Shown one piece after another: positions 43,436 through 52,765 of a stretch of DNA of 64,000 bases. The translations under genes and the position numbers were made by a program. Each line of letters opens with the position of its first letter. The stretch's first letter is position 1. A model generated the notes under the pieces. It saw only the letters and a list, made by a program, of their open reading frames with translations. It was not told the DNA's origin and ran no database searches. Source of the DNA: Candidatus Kaistella beijingensis (GTDB lineage: Bacteria; Bacteroidota; Bacteroidia; Flavobacteriales; Weeksellaceae); the NCBI RefSeq assembly GCF_020084865.1, contig NZ_CP071953.1:1-64000 (forward strand), read 5' to 3'.

Positions 43436-46400
43436 TTATTTTAATAATACCATTTTCTCAACAGCTGTAGCACTTCCTTTACATTTATCCTGGTTCTGGC
43501 TTTTAGCGTAAATTTTGAAGATGTAGGTTCCTTTTCCAACCGAATCCCCAAAATCATCTTTTCCATCCCATTCAATCGCGGTTCTTGGCGTGCGGAAACC
43601 TTGGAAGAAAGGTTCTGCCGTTACAGCAGTAGAAATGGTTTTTACCAGTTTTCCAGTGATGGTGAAAATTTGCACATTTACATCTAAAATATCATTGCAA
43701 TTATGCTCAAATTGAACATACGTCTTATTGGTAAATGGATTTGGCCAGTTTAGCAGTTTGTTAACCACTAAATTTTGGTCGTTTTCGCCCTTAACTACAA
43801 AGTTTAACGTGGCAGTTGTGGAATTATTGTTGATGTCCCACACTTTAAAAGTTAATTGATGCGGACCGGGGGTTAAATTTCGGAAAGGATAATTTACATT
43901 CCCTTTCTGATAATCTGCTAAACTAGGGTTTGTACAGCCATTTCCTTCCCCAGAAAAATAGAAGTCGTTCAAGACCACCGTGTCGATAATTTTTCCATCG
44001 AGAACTACAGTAATGTCGTGGCCAATTCCAGATCCTGTAGAATTGATTCCTTTATCATCGGTGACGCAAGCTAACAAAGTTGGATTTTCATTGGTAATAC
44101 CGCCATCTGCAAAATTAGTGTTGTTCATATAAAGTTTCACTTTTGGTGGATCATTATCATTAATTCCATCGGGATTAATTCCACCAATGGTTTGCGCCTG
44201 GTTGGTAAATACGTCAAACACCTTGTTGTCTGCATAACCTAAAATTCTACCTGTTCCTAAAGTATAGTTGATGTCTTTCGGTACGTAAAACTCTACAGTG
44301 AAAACCCCATCTTTGGCAACTCCAGAAGATTTTACAATAGGCGAACCCTCTTCGGTGTACTGAAGCACCGGATTTAATTTTGGTGATCCGTCGTTATTCA
44401 GTGTTTTCTTGTTAAGCCTTTTATCAAAAATGTTAATGGCTACTCTTCCGTTAAAAGTATTGTCCAAAGTACCGTCTTCCTTATTGATATGTCCTGTAAT
44501 TTTTACAAAATCAAGAGCGCGGAGCTGTCCAGGAACAGGAGATTCAACGTTGTCAATTTTCAGTAAACGTTTTGGTCGGCTCAAAGTTCCGGCAGGATCA
44601 CCGAGGAAATTTACCTTCAAGTGGTCACTTTGCGGACCTTTTTCAATTTTAGCTTTTAAAAGCGCATCACCAAGCGTGCTGAATTGATCATTGTTTAGAG
44701 CAAAAATATTCTTTATCAATATGGAGCTAAACAGTTCCCCGTAAACCACCGAAATTGCACGGCTAGAGGTGATCATTGTTGCGGCACCACCCGTTTTGTG
44801 CTTGATCACCTGTTCACCTGCGGAAGAAGTTCCTGGCTCATCCCACAAAGTAAACTCACAAGTTATCGTGGAAACCAAAGGAAACCGTGAATAAACGTTA
44901 TTGTAATTATTGAAATTTTGGATATCATCGATGCTCAAGACTCTTTCTTGCGCCCAACCGTTAATACCGCCATGACCGAAATAAAGGAGGTACAAACTGT
45001 TTCCTACATCATTAGAAATAGCTTGGTTCACTTGCGGATACCGCTGTCCGCCAGAAGCTGACTGAGCCGCAAATGAATCTAAAAATAATTTTCGTACGTT
45101 ATATTCCTTACGTTCGGTTCCTGTCTCAAAAGAATTTACAATTGCAGTATTCACTGTATTGTGGAATGGAAGAACATTGTCCGCATCATCGTCTGCCACA
45201 AAATCTAATTTCATCCTCCATTCACCAAAAGGTGTTGACTGGCCTGGAAGAGCGTTGTAGTAGGCAAGGGTTTTGTCGATCAAAAGTTTTGCTTCTGAAA
45301 CATTAGCTGCAGGAAGTCTTCCTATCGGCAAGTCGGGTAGAAGTGAATAAATATAGGTTGGTGGTTCTGCAGGATTAAGTGGCGCGATTTGCGGAGCGGT
45401 CATCACAAAATAATCGTCCGTTACGAAAGAATTAGAATAGGTAGCACTTTCCTCACTTTCATAACTAGGCACAATGTCTGAACCAGGGTTATTTTTACCA
45501 CGGTGGTCATAAGAGGCGTCGCCTAAAATGAACACATATTTTAATTTTCCAGCAGGAGTATTGAGTTTGGTGACAAAATCTCGAATGGCTGTAATATCTT
45601 TACTTCCACTGCTGAATTCATTGTAAATTTTGTTGACATCAACTACGGCTACGTTGTATTTATTTTGGTAGTAGTTTGCTAATCTCTGGGCTTGCCCCAT
45701 CATTTCTGGAACTGTTATCATAAGGTAATCCACATTTTGAAGACCTGATAAGTCCTGATTTTCAGTTTTCCCTACAAATGATGGTAAAAATGCGTCTGCA
45801 CTCTTGAAAGCCACAAATTCATTGACGAAAAGGTCGCTATTTGCAACATACCCGAAATCGAAGTTTGCATTTCCTCCGGACTTGTTCACTTTTCTTGTAA
45901 CATTGGTAACATCCGAAACTTGCCAAACCTGCTCAATTGATGAAGCATCGCTCATACTAAAAGTATAAGTAGTACCGCTGCCTTCGGAGATATCATAACT
46001 TCGGAAATTCATCTGTGTATTATTGAACTTTAAATCCTGCTTATACTGAACTTCTGCATAGTCGAAGAAAAATTTTCCCTGTGGATTTGCTGAAAAGCTG
46101 GGAGTAAAATTAAAACTAAGCTGATTGCCGCTAAAGTTGGAGGTATTACCAAAAAAGTAACCCATGACATACTCATTTTTTTCGGTAGCCTGAACGGCAA
46201 ATACTCCGGATTCCGTATTGTTTAAATTGAAATCAACCTTGTTGCCATTTGATTGATATCCAATAAGTCTTGCACGGTATTTTATAACGTCTGTTGTCTG
46301 AAGAGGGAATCTTGTGGTAAAGGTAACTGTCTTAGGTTCGGAAAAAGAATCTCCAATCCAAATACGGCCTACTTTCATCAAATTGAATTTCTCTTCGTTA

Positions 46401-47356
46401 ATATATTGATACTCATCATACCTTGAAATAATGTTGGAGTTTACGTTTACATCGCTATCCTGAATTCTTTTTCCGGGACCTAAATCAAAATTGATGAAAT
46501 AATAAGCGAAATCCTCATATACATTCATAAAGTTATAAGAATTGTCTGCTCTAGTCTCAAATCTTCGGTTTCCGTTTCCGTTTCTGTCATTGGAAGTTTT
46601 GAAAACATTATATCCATGAGGTCCCTGTGCGTAAAAAAGAGCGTAATCATCCTCATTCCAAACACCGTCATTTTCTCCCACAACCTGTATTGCGTCTTCC
46701 TGTAAAGCCGCAAATCGGAAATCTTGGTTGTGTTCTGGCAAGGTTAATCCGCCGTTTCCATAGATTCGGAAGTTTTTCGGGTTGATATTTGCCGGGTTGA
46801 TTCCATTATCGCGTAAAAACTTGGTTGTAATCTTGAAAACCCCTGTTTTATCAACCTTAATTTTAAAGAAGTTTCCAGATTTTAGTGGATTATCGGTAGT
46901 TCCGGATCTCTTCGTCAAGTTTTGGTTTAAAGAATTGGTACCACTGTTCACAATACTGAAAGAAGTCAGGCGGTAAAAGTTTCCGTTTTCATTTTTTAAG
47001 ACAGAAACCCGAAGATTGGTCGTTTTCTCCTTCGTGTAAGGATTGGTGTAGTAACTTACGTCCGCAAAATCTTTTGAAGGAATGCGATTGCTGCTGATTT
47101 CGAAAAGTTCTTTCGGACTTATTTTTTCCCAAACAATATTGGATATTTGTTGGTCCGCCCCTGAATATTTACTGGTCGAACGATAAAAAACAGAACCTTC
47201 TTCGTACACAAAACCATCATTCTTAAATGACGGAACGGTAACACTATAGCTCCCGAAATCCATGATCCGGCTTCCTTCCCATTCAATTTTGACGTTTTGA
47301 GAATAAGCCGATATGATAAAAATGTTGATTAATAATAAAGTTAAAATTCGTTTCAT
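43436..47356 (-). CDS. porU: Type IX secretion sortase PorU (C25 gingipain-like)
   Basis: 1306 aa with signal peptide (MKRILTLLLINIFIISAYSQ). Order: N-terminal beta region with propeptide-like segment, C25 peptidase domain (about 545-900), Ig-like domain, C-terminal type IX sorting/FlgD-like domain (about 1215-1306). Catalytic His 795 lies in YFGHGG and Cys 833 in STITCEFTLWDEP. PorU removes the C-terminal signal of secreted proteins and can link them to A-LPS. It is co-transcribed with porV. A TTAATTTG box at 47380-47387 (one mismatch) lies 23 nt upstream. It is divergent from gldJ. Confidence 0.96.
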   Translation of the reverse strand: MKRILTLLLINIFIISAYSQNVKIEWEGSRIMDFGSYSVTVPSFKNDGFVYEEGSVFYRSTSKYSGADQQISNIVWEKISPKELFEISSNRIPSKDFADVSYYTNPYTKEKTTNLRVSVLKNENGNFYRLTSFSIVNSGTNSLNQNLTKRSGTTDNPLKSGNFFKIKVDKTGVFKITTKFLRDNGINPANINPKNFRIYGNGGLTLPEHNQDFRFAALQEDAIQVVGENDGVWNEDDYALFYAQGPHGYNVFKTSNDRNGNGNRRFETRADNSYNFMNVYEDFAYYFINFDLGPGKRIQDSDVNVNSNIISRYDEYQYINEEKFNLMKVGRIWIGDSFSEPKTVTFTTRFPLQTTDVIKYRARLIGYQSNGNKVDFNLNNTESGVFAVQATEKNEYVMGYFFGNTSNFSGNQLSFNFTPSFSANPQGKFFFDYAEVQYKQDLKFNNTQMNFRSYDISEGSGTTYTFSMSDASSIEQVWQVSDVTNVTRKVNKSGGNANFDFGYVANSDLFVNEFVAFKSADAFLPSFVGKTENQDLSGLQNVDYLMITVPEMMGQAQRLANYYQNKYNVAVVDVNKIYNEFSSGSKDITAIRDFVTKLNTPAGKLKYVFILGDASYDHRGKNNPGSDIVPSYESEESATYSNSFVTDDYFVMTAPQIAPLNPAEPPTYIYSLLPDLPIGRLPAANVSEAKLLIDKTLAYYNALPGQSTPFGEWRMKLDFVADDDADNVLPFHNTVNTAIVNSFETGTERKEYNVRKLFLDSFAAQSASGGQRYPQVNQAISNDVGNSLYLLYFGHGGINGWAQERVLSIDDIQNFNNYNNVYSRFPLVSTITCEFTLWDEPGTSSAGEQVIKHKTGGAATMITSSRAISVVYGELFSSILIKNIFALNNDQFSTLGDALLKAKIEKGPQSDHLKVNFLGDPAGTLSRPKRLLKIDNVESPVPGQLRALDFVKITGHINKEDGTLDNTFNGRVAINIFDKRLNKKTLNNDGSPKLNPVLQYTEEGSPIVKSSGVAKDGVFTVEFYVPKDINYTLGTGRILGYADNKVFDVFTNQAQTIGGINPDGINDNDPPKVKLYMNNTNFADGGITNENPTLLACVTDDKGINSTGSGIGHDITVVLDGKIIDTVVLNDFYFSGEGNGCTNPSLADYQKGNVNYPFRNLTPGPHQLTFKVWDINNNSTTATLNFVVKGENDQNLVVNKLLNWPNPFTNKTYVQFEHNCNDILDVNVQIFTITGKLVKTISTAVTAEPFFQGFRTPRTAIEWDGKDDFGDSVGKGTYIFKIYAKSQNQDKCKGSATAVEKMVLLK

Positions 47357-47461
47357 CTGAAGTTTTTTTTTCGCGGTTACAAATTAAACGAAAAATAATA
47401 AATAATAATATCATACAATAAAATTAATTTGTTAACGTTTTGCAAAAAAATCAATACATAA

Positions 47462-47493
47462 TTTGATTTATTAAATAATTTCTTTTTTCTTTG
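47462..47493 (+). promoter_or_regulatory. Promoter TTTG-N20-TTTCTTTG for gldJ
   Basis: -33 TTTG at 47462-47465 and a -7 box with one mismatch (TTTCTTTG, 47486-47493), 25 nt before ATG 47519. Confidence 0.5.
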
Positions 47494-47518
47494 TACTCTG
47501 AAAATATCTATATTGACT

Positions 47519-49126
47519 ATGAATAAACTTAAGTTGTTTTCTTTAATAGCGTTGAGTTCCACTATGCTTTTAGTAAGTTGCGGCGGTAGCGGCGGCGGAA
47601 AGAAGGGCGGTGGTACAAAACGTTTTACCAGTAAAACCGGTTGGAAACCCAACGATCAGAAAGGTTGGTTCTTCACCGGAAAACAACAGAAACAAAAAGG
47701 ATGGCCGGGAATGGTTTATGTAGAAGGCGGTACCTTTACCATGGGATTGGTGAAAGACGATGTAATGCATGACTGGAACAATACCCCTAGAAGAATGCAG
47801 GTTAGCTCATTTTTTATTGGTGAAACTGAAATTACCAATTACGAATATCGTGAATACGTTACCTGGTTAAAATTTGTATTTCCTCCATCTGATCCTAGTT
47901 TTAAAGAAATTTACAAAGGAGCGCTTCCTGATACATTGGTGTGGAACAATAAGCTCTCCAGAAACGATTTCGCGGAAACTTATTTCCGCAGGCCAGAATA
48001 TGATTACTATCCTGTAGTAGGAGTTTCATGGCTGCAAGCTTCCAGATATTGCGATTGGTTAACCGACAGAGCAAACGAGAAGGCTTTGATGGAACAAGGT
48101 GTCATTTCAAAAGATTTCTATACCAACGATGCGAACAATCAAGGTCCAAACTCATTTAACTTAGACAAGTTCAAAGCAAATGATCCTGAAATGGAAGCGT
48201 ACATCAATCAGCAAAGATTGCAGCAAAAATCAGGGATCAAAACCAGCAATCAGAGAATTATGGCGGCAAACCGTAATGCTACAGCTGGTGTTGTTGAGAA
48301 ATTCAGGCTTCCAACAGAGGTGGAATGGGAGTTCGCTGCTTTAGGAATGCAAAAAGAGAGAGAATACAACCTTTACCAAAACAAAAAACCTGAAATCGAA
48401 GAATTGAAAGGTAAAAAAGGTAAGAATCGTGGGATGTATCTTGAAAACTTTAAGCAAGGACGAGGTGACTATTCCGGAGTTGCAGGTTGGAAAAATGACG
48501 GTTCTCCTACAACAGCTGACGTGAAACAGTATCCATCAAACAATTTAGGTATTTTTGGAATGTTCGGTAACGTTGCAGAATGGACAGCAGATGTTTACAG
48601 ACCAATTATTGACGAAGAAGCGAGTGATTTCAACTACTACAGAGGAAACGTTCCACAAGAAGTGGTGAAAAATGCTGACGGTACTTTCAAAAAAATTGAC
48701 GCTGCTAAATACGATACACTTGCCGACGGAAGATTAGTTTATAAAGGTCTTCCTGGTCAGTATGAAAGAGAAACAGTTGCGGATAACAGAAATTTCCGTG
48801 ACGGGGATTTCCAATCCTCGCTTGATGCAGGTTACGGAAGAGCAGAAGACAGTACAACGATGGGCTATAATATGTATAACTCCAAGCAGAAAAGATTTAT
48901 CGTAGATGAAAGAGGAAGAGTTATTTTACAAAAAGACCCACTTTCAAGAACTACCAGAATTTCCAATGAAGTACGTGTTATTAAAGGAGGGTCTTGGTTA
49001 GACGGAGCTTACTGGTTAGATCCAGGGCAAAGAAGATTCCGCGACGAGGCAAAATCTTTCGGGTGGGTTGGTTTCCGTGTTGCACAGGACGCTAAATCCT
49101 CCGGTAAAGGCAGAACAAAAAGATAA
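47519..49126 (+). CDS. gldJ: Gliding-motility/type IX lipoprotein GldJ
   Basis: 535 aa from ATG 47519; a TTG six bases earlier is unlikely. Lipobox LLVSC with Cys 21, then a Gly/Lys-rich linker GGSGGGKKGGG. The main domain is formylglycine-generating-enzyme/sulfatase-modifying-like, with MVYVEGGTFTMG, PTEVEWEFAA, FGMFGNVAEWTADVY and KGGSWLDG...RRFRDE motifs. GldJ stabilises GldK and is required for type IX secretion and gliding. It is divergent from porU, as in other flavobacteria, and ends in a terminator. Family members do not need the catalytic Cys of sulfatase activators. Confidence 0.94.
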   Translation: MNKLKLFSLIALSSTMLLVSCGGSGGGKKGGGTKRFTSKTGWKPNDQKGWFFTGKQQKQKGWPGMVYVEGGTFTMGLVKDDVMHDWNNTPRRMQVSSFFIGETEITNYEYREYVTWLKFVFPPSDPSFKEIYKGALPDTLVWNNKLSRNDFAETYFRRPEYDYYPVVGVSWLQASRYCDWLTDRANEKALMEQGVISKDFYTNDANNQGPNSFNLDKFKANDPEMEAYINQQRLQQKSGIKTSNQRIMAANRNATAGVVEKFRLPTEVEWEFAALGMQKEREYNLYQNKKPEIEELKGKKGKNRGMYLENFKQGRGDYSGVAGWKNDGSPTTADVKQYPSNNLGIFGMFGNVAEWTADVYRPIIDEEASDFNYYRGNVPQEVVKNADGTFKKIDAAKYDTLADGRLVYKGLPGQYERETVADNRNFRDGDFQSSLDAGYGRAEDSTTMGYNMYNSKQKRFIVDERGRVILQKDPLSRTTRISNEVRVIKGGSWLDGAYWLDPGQRRFRDEAKSFGWVGFRVAQDAKSSGKGRTKR

Positions 49127-49148
49127 TTTTTTAGAAAAATATTTTATA

Positions 49149-49178
49149 AATCCTTCCGCAATTGCAGAAGGATTTTTT
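49149..49178 (+). terminator. Rho-independent terminator after gldJ
   Basis: 8-bp stem AATCCTTC / GAAGGATT (49149-49156, 49167-49174), internal palindrome GCAATTGC, T-run that merges with the murF -7 box. Confidence 0.85.
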
Positions 49179-49186
49179 TATTTTTG
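49179..49186 (+). promoter_or_regulatory. -7 box TATTTTTG four bases before murF
   Basis: Exact consensus; AACA separates it from ATG 49191. It overlaps the T-tail of the gldJ terminator. Confidence 0.6.
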
Positions 49187-49190
49187 AACA

Positions 49191-50465
49191 ATGAATCCAG
49201 AAACTTTCTATCCGTTATTTTTACAGTCATCCAAAATAACCATCGACAGCCGAAAAATTGAAAAGAATGACATTTTCTTTGCTTTTTCAGGTGAAAATTT
49301 CAACGCGGCCACTCTTGCAGAAGATGCCATAAATAAAGGAGCTTTCGCGGTTATTGTGGAACAGAGAGAATTCGAAAATAAGCAGAGAAAAATCTATTAT
49401 GTTCCTTCGACTTTGGAATTTTTGCAGCAATTGGCGACGTACCATAGAAATCAGTTGAAAATTCCAGTTATCGCTTTAACAGGAAGTAATGGAAAAACGA
49501 CTACAAAAGAAATAATCCACGCGGTTTTGTCGCAAAAATTTAATGTTCAGTACACTTTCGGAAACCTTAATAATCATATCGGAGTTCCCCTAACATTGCT
49601 TTCCATTAAACCTGAACACGAAATGGCGGTGATCGAAATGGGAGCGAACCATCAAAAAGAAATTGAACTTCTTTGTAAAATCGCACAACCCAATTTTGGC
49701 TATATCACCAACTTCGGAAAAGCACATTTGGAAGGTTTTGGCGGATTTGAAGGCGTAATTAAAGGAAAATCAGAACTATATGATGATCTAAAATCAAATG
49801 GGCAAACGATTTTAGTCAATGAAAATGATCCTATTCAATTTGAAAAAACGGAAAACTATTCACCCAAAATCACCTTTGGAAAAGAAGGTTCGGATTATTT
49901 CTTCGAAGAATTTTCAAAAGACAATTTCGTTGGTTTAAGTTTTAACGGAAATAAGGCACAATCGAAATTAACAGGAAATTACAATTTTACCAATCTCTGT
50001 GCTGCAGCGAGTTTAGGTTTTCATTTTGGATTAGAGTTCGCCCAAATAAGAGCTGCGATCCAAAATTATACGCCAACCAATATGCGTTCCCAAATTTTAG
50101 AAAAGAACGGGAAAACTTTTGTTCTGGATACGTACAACGCCAATCCAAGTTCGATGGCGGAATCTCTTAAAAATTTTAGCAAATTCGAGGGCTCAAAAAC
50201 CATCATTATCGGCGATATGCTTGAATTAGGAACTGAATCTGAAGTGGAACATCAAAGTATTCTGGAATTGGCTAATTCAATGGGTTTTGATGAAATCATT
50301 ACCGTTGGTAAACATTTCAAAAACGTAAATAAATCATCGCAAGCTTTTGAAAATTCGGCAGCACTTTCAGAATATTTACAATCTGAAAAAATCAGCTCAA
50401 AAAATGTATTGTTAAAGGCTTCACGCGGAATCGCTTTGGAAAAAGCATTGGAATTTATCAATTAA
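49191..50465 (+). CDS. murF: UDP-N-acetylmuramoyl-tripeptide--D-alanyl-D-alanine ligase
   Basis: Last cytoplasmic step of muropeptide synthesis: adds D-Ala-D-Ala to UDP-MurNAc-tripeptide with ATP. 424 aa, on the short side of the family. The N-terminal Mur domain has SRKIEKNDIFFAFSGE. The central ATPase has the P-loop TGSNGKTTTKE (98-104 for GSNGKTT) and NLNNHIGVPLTLL, with AVIEMGANHQKEIE. The C-terminal domain has VLDTYNANPSSMAESL and IIGDMLELG. It is preceded by a promoter only 4 nt upstream. It ends next to the convergent NUDIX gene with no terminator hairpin seen. Confidence 0.97.
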   Translation: MNPETFYPLFLQSSKITIDSRKIEKNDIFFAFSGENFNAATLAEDAINKGAFAVIVEQREFENKQRKIYYVPSTLEFLQQLATYHRNQLKIPVIALTGSNGKTTTKEIIHAVLSQKFNVQYTFGNLNNHIGVPLTLLSIKPEHEMAVIEMGANHQKEIELLCKIAQPNFGYITNFGKAHLEGFGGFEGVIKGKSELYDDLKSNGQTILVNENDPIQFEKTENYSPKITFGKEGSDYFFEEFSKDNFVGLSFNGNKAQSKLTGNYNFTNLCAAASLGFHFGLEFAQIRAAIQNYTPTNMRSQILEKNGKTFVLDTYNANPSSMAESLKNFSKFEGSKTIIIGDMLELGTESEVEHQSILELANSMGFDEIITVGKHFKNVNKSSQAFENSAALSEYLQSEKISSKNVLLKASRGIALEKALEFIN

Positions 50466-51067
50466 TTCAAATCCCAATAATCGTTCAAAATAAGTTTGAT
50501 ATTTTTGAAAGTCATCGGGAAAACGTCACTCATAATTTCCTCCCTATTTTTCCAGGAAACCTCAGAAATCCCTTCTTCTATTTGAGGAACAGGCGTTTCG
50601 TCTCCTACAAAATTCATTCGGAACCAGTAGGTCGTTTTGAGGATTTTTTCCCCGTTTCTTTCATTATAAATATGAAAAGTATTGTTGAGAAATTCCTCTA
50701 AAATTAATTCCCTAATTCCGGTTTCTTCCTCCACTTCGCGAATTGCAGCTTGTTCCAGCGATTCGCCCTTCTCGATTTTACCTTTCGGAAGATCCCATTT
50801 TCCCATTCGTCGGATAAAGAGAATTTCGCCATTTTTATTGCTTACAACGCCACCTGCAGCTTCAACTACTTTGAACATGTGAGTGAAATCTTCCCATAAA
50901 TCCTCGATATTTTCACCATAAACGTTAAGTTCCGGGCACGAAGTGTTCTCCAAAAGATCCACCGCAATTTCCAAAGTGGCAAAACCCTCGAACCGCAGTT
51001 TCTTTTCTATGTCTTCCGGATATTTACTTAAAGTTAATTTTTTTTCATTCACAAAAACTTTATACAT
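50462..51067 (-). CDS. NUDIX hydrolase
   Basis: 201 aa from ATG 51067. An in-frame ATG at 51085 lies 1 nt from the -7 box, so it is probably not transcribed. The N-terminal part (about 1-70) is a MYKVFVNEKKLTL domain of unknown role that often precedes NUDIX in Chryseobacterium-type proteins. The NUDIX box GX5EX7REUXEEXGU is present: GKIEKGESLEQAAIREVEEETGI at about 100-122. It hydrolyses a nucleoside diphosphate linked to X (substrate unknown). It overlaps the murF 3' end by 4 bp on the opposite strand and is divergent from the SRPBCC gene. Confidence 0.9.
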   Translation of the reverse strand: MYKVFVNEKKLTLSKYPEDIEKKLRFEGFATLEIAVDLLENTSCPELNVYGENIEDLWEDFTHMFKVVEAAGGVVSNKNGEILFIRRMGKWDLPKGKIEKGESLEQAAIREVEEETGIRELILEEFLNNTFHIYNERNGEKILKTTYWFRMNFVGDETPVPQIEEGISEVSWKNREEIMSDVFPMTFKNIKLILNDYWDLN

Positions 51068-51094
51068 TTGCAGCGTTTTAATCATACAAAAATA
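51063..51094. promoter_or_regulatory. Interleaved divergent promoters, NUDIX and SRPBCC genes
   Basis: Plus-strand -7 box TACATTTG at 51063-51070 (SRPBCC, ATG 51100). Minus-strand -7 box TATTTTTG at 51087-51094 (NUDIX, ATG 51067). Each box lies downstream of the other's transcription start, so the 5' ends of the two mRNAs should be complementary for a few bases. Confidence 0.55.
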
Positions 51095-51099
51095 TAAAA

Positions 51100-51486
51100 A
51101 TGAATTTAGAAGGACGTAAAGTTGTGGTAAATAAATCGGTAAATGAGCTGGTTGAAATGCTAAACAAGCCCGAAGATTACAAAAATTTGATGCCGGAATC
51201 GCTGCAAAGTTTCGAAGTTCGAGACAACGGTTTTAAATTCAGTTTAAAAGGAATGCCGGAAATCGCCTTGACTATCGATGAGGTTTCCGACAAGCAAATC
51301 GTGTTGAAATCCGCAAGTTCAAGTTTGGATTTTGCTTTGACTGGAGCGATGAATCCGGTAAACGAAAATCAAACAGAAGTTCAGCTGCTTTTTGACGGAA
51401 AATTTAATCCGTTCATCAAAATGATGGTTGAGAAGCCACTACAGAATTTTATCAATTCACTTACAGATAATATTGAAAAACTGTAA
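51100..51486 (+). CDS. SRPBCC (START-like) family protein
   Basis: 128 aa, without a signal peptide. The pattern of a long N-terminal strand (VVVNKSVNELVEMLNKPEDYKNLMP), short helices, and a C-terminal amphipathic helix ending FINSLTDNIEKL fits a Bet-v1/SRPBCC hydrophobic-ligand fold. The ligand is unknown. The gene is conserved in layout as a small single gene, with its own -7 box 29 nt upstream and a bidirectional terminator after it. Confidence 0.8.
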   Translation: MNLEGRKVVVNKSVNELVEMLNKPEDYKNLMPESLQSFEVRDNGFKFSLKGMPEIALTIDEVSDKQIVLKSASSSLDFALTGAMNPVNENQTEVQLLFDGKFNPFIKMMVEKPLQNFINSLTDNIEKL

Positions 51487-51495
51487 GGTTCAATT

Positions 51496-51531
51496 AAAAA
51501 TCCCTGAAATCTATTGGTTTCAGGGATTTTT
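51496..51531. terminator. Bidirectional terminator between SRPBCC and ABC genes
   Basis: 14-bp perfect stem AAAAATCCCTGAAA / TTTCAGGGATTTTT with an 8-nt loop. Both convergent genes can use it. Confidence 0.9.
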
Positions 51532-51547
51532 ATGTTCAAATTTTTCA

Positions 51548-52243
51548 TTAGTTCGTATAACTCGCAAAGGCTTCTTCCAAACTTCCAAACTTTCCTTTGA
51601 ATTCCTCAATGGGCGAATCTTGCATGATTTTTCCCTGGTGAATTAGAATCACTCTCGAACAAAGTGCTTCCACTTCCTGCATGATGTGTGTAGAAAGAAT
51701 CACCGTTTTCTCTTTCCCAATTTCTTTTATCACATTTCTAATCTCGATGATTTGGTTGGGGTCAAGACCGTTCGTCGGCTCATCTAAAATCAGCAAATCC
51801 GGTGAGTGCAGGATTGCTTGAGCCAAACCCACTCTCTGTTTGTAGCCTTTTGAAAGCTGAGAAATTTTCTTCGATTTTTCTGGTACAATTCCTACGAGCG
51901 CAATGACTTCATCAAGCCTTTCTTTTGGAATTTTGTGAAGATCAGCAACAAAATTCAGGTATTCCTTCACGTACATTTCCTGATAAAGCGGGTTGTTTTC
52001 GGGGAGAAAACCTATGTTTTTTTTACTTTCAATATCGTTTTCTGTAATATCTTTTCCATTAAAGAGAATTTGTCCTTCATCAATTTTCAAAGCTCCGACT
52101 ATCGATTTCATCAGCGTTGATTTTCCAGCGCCGTTTGGTCCCAAAAGCCCAATGATTTCGCTGTTTCCAATTTCAATGTTAACTTGGCTTAATGCAGTTT
52201 GCTCCCCAAATTTTTTGGTTAGTTCAATAACTTGAAGTGACAT
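51548..52243 (-). CDS. ABC transporter ATP-binding protein (GldA-like)
   Basis: 231 aa. Walker A GPNGAGKS at 35-42, Q-loop region GFLPENNPLY, signature LSKGYKQR (about 130-137), Walker B LLILDEPTNGLDP (about 149-161), switch His in LSTHIMQEVE. The sequence resembles GldA, the ATPase of the gliding-motility ABC transporter GldAFG, but it lacks the C-terminal extension of about 65 residues of that protein. The permease genes are not adjacent, so the substrate cannot be stated. A -7 box (TAAATTTG, 52264-52271) lies 20 nt upstream. Confidence 0.88.
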   Translation of the reverse strand: MSLQVIELTKKFGEQTALSQVNIEIGNSEIIGLLGPNGAGKSTLMKSIVGALKIDEGQILFNGKDITENDIESKKNIGFLPENNPLYQEMYVKEYLNFVADLHKIPKERLDEVIALVGIVPEKSKKISQLSKGYKQRVGLAQAILHSPDLLILDEPTNGLDPNQIIEIRNVIKEIGKEKTVILSTHIMQEVEALCSRVILIHQGKIMQDSPIEEFKGKFGSLEEAFASYTN

Positions 52244-52263
52244 AAATGATATTTAATGGAATG

Positions 52264-52271
52264 CAAATTTA
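52264..52271 (-). promoter_or_regulatory. -7 promoter box TAAATTTG for the ABC ATPase gene
   Basis: Exact consensus, 20 nt before ATG 52243. Confidence 0.6.
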
Positions 52272-52429
52272 CATTTATTAAGGAAATTTAGGATAATTTA
52301 AAATTTAATTTTATTCATCGGCACCGTAATTGATTTGCTGTTATGAAATTAAGAAGTCTTAAAATTACAGAGAAGAATCTCTAAAAAATGAAAAAAACCT
52401 CCTAGGAAAAGAAGGTTTTGATTGTAAAG

Positions 52430-52503
52430 TGAGCGCGATAGGATTCGAACCTATGACCGTCTGCTTAGAAGGCAGATGCTCTATCCAGCTGAGCTACGCA
52501 CCC
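52430..52503 (-). tRNA. tRNA-Arg (TCT)
   Basis: 74 nt. Acceptor GGGTGCG pairs with CGCGCTC (one G-U). D-arm TAGCTC, anticodon loop CTTCTAA with TCT, T-arm ATAGG-TTCGAAT-CCTAT. No encoded CCA. It is the last of three tRNAs on the minus strand. Confidence 0.95.
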
Positions 52504-52542
52504 ATTGCGGTAAAAAAAAATTCCCGAAGGAATTACTAAAAG

Positions 52543-52617
52543 TCGGGGCGGCAGGATTCGAACCTGCGACCTCCTGGTCCCAAACCAGGCGCGATGACCG
52601 GACTACGCTACGCCCCG
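52543..52617 (-). tRNA. tRNA-Pro (TGG)
   Basis: 75 nt. Acceptor CGGGGCG / CGCCCCG, anticodon loop TTTGGGA with TGG, T-arm GCAGG-TTCGAAT-CCTGC. No encoded CCA. Confidence 0.95.
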
Positions 52618-52637
52618 AGAATTTTGTCCAAAGGTTG

Positions 52638-52722
52638 CGGAGGGTGTGGGATTCGAACCCACGCGACCCTTGCGGGTCGACAGTTTAGCAAACTGCTCCG
52701 TTAACCACTCCGGCAACCCTCC
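52638..52722 (-). tRNA. tRNA-Ser (GCT)
   Basis: 85 nt. Acceptor GGAGGGT / ACCCTCC, discriminator G, anticodon loop TTGCTAA with GCT, long variable arm CGACCC-GCAA-GGGTCG typical of tRNA-Ser. First gene of the three-tRNA unit. Confidence 0.95.
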
Positions 52723-52765
52723 TTTGCAATATTTTGTAAGAACTTCTTTTCTGTAATTGCGAGTG

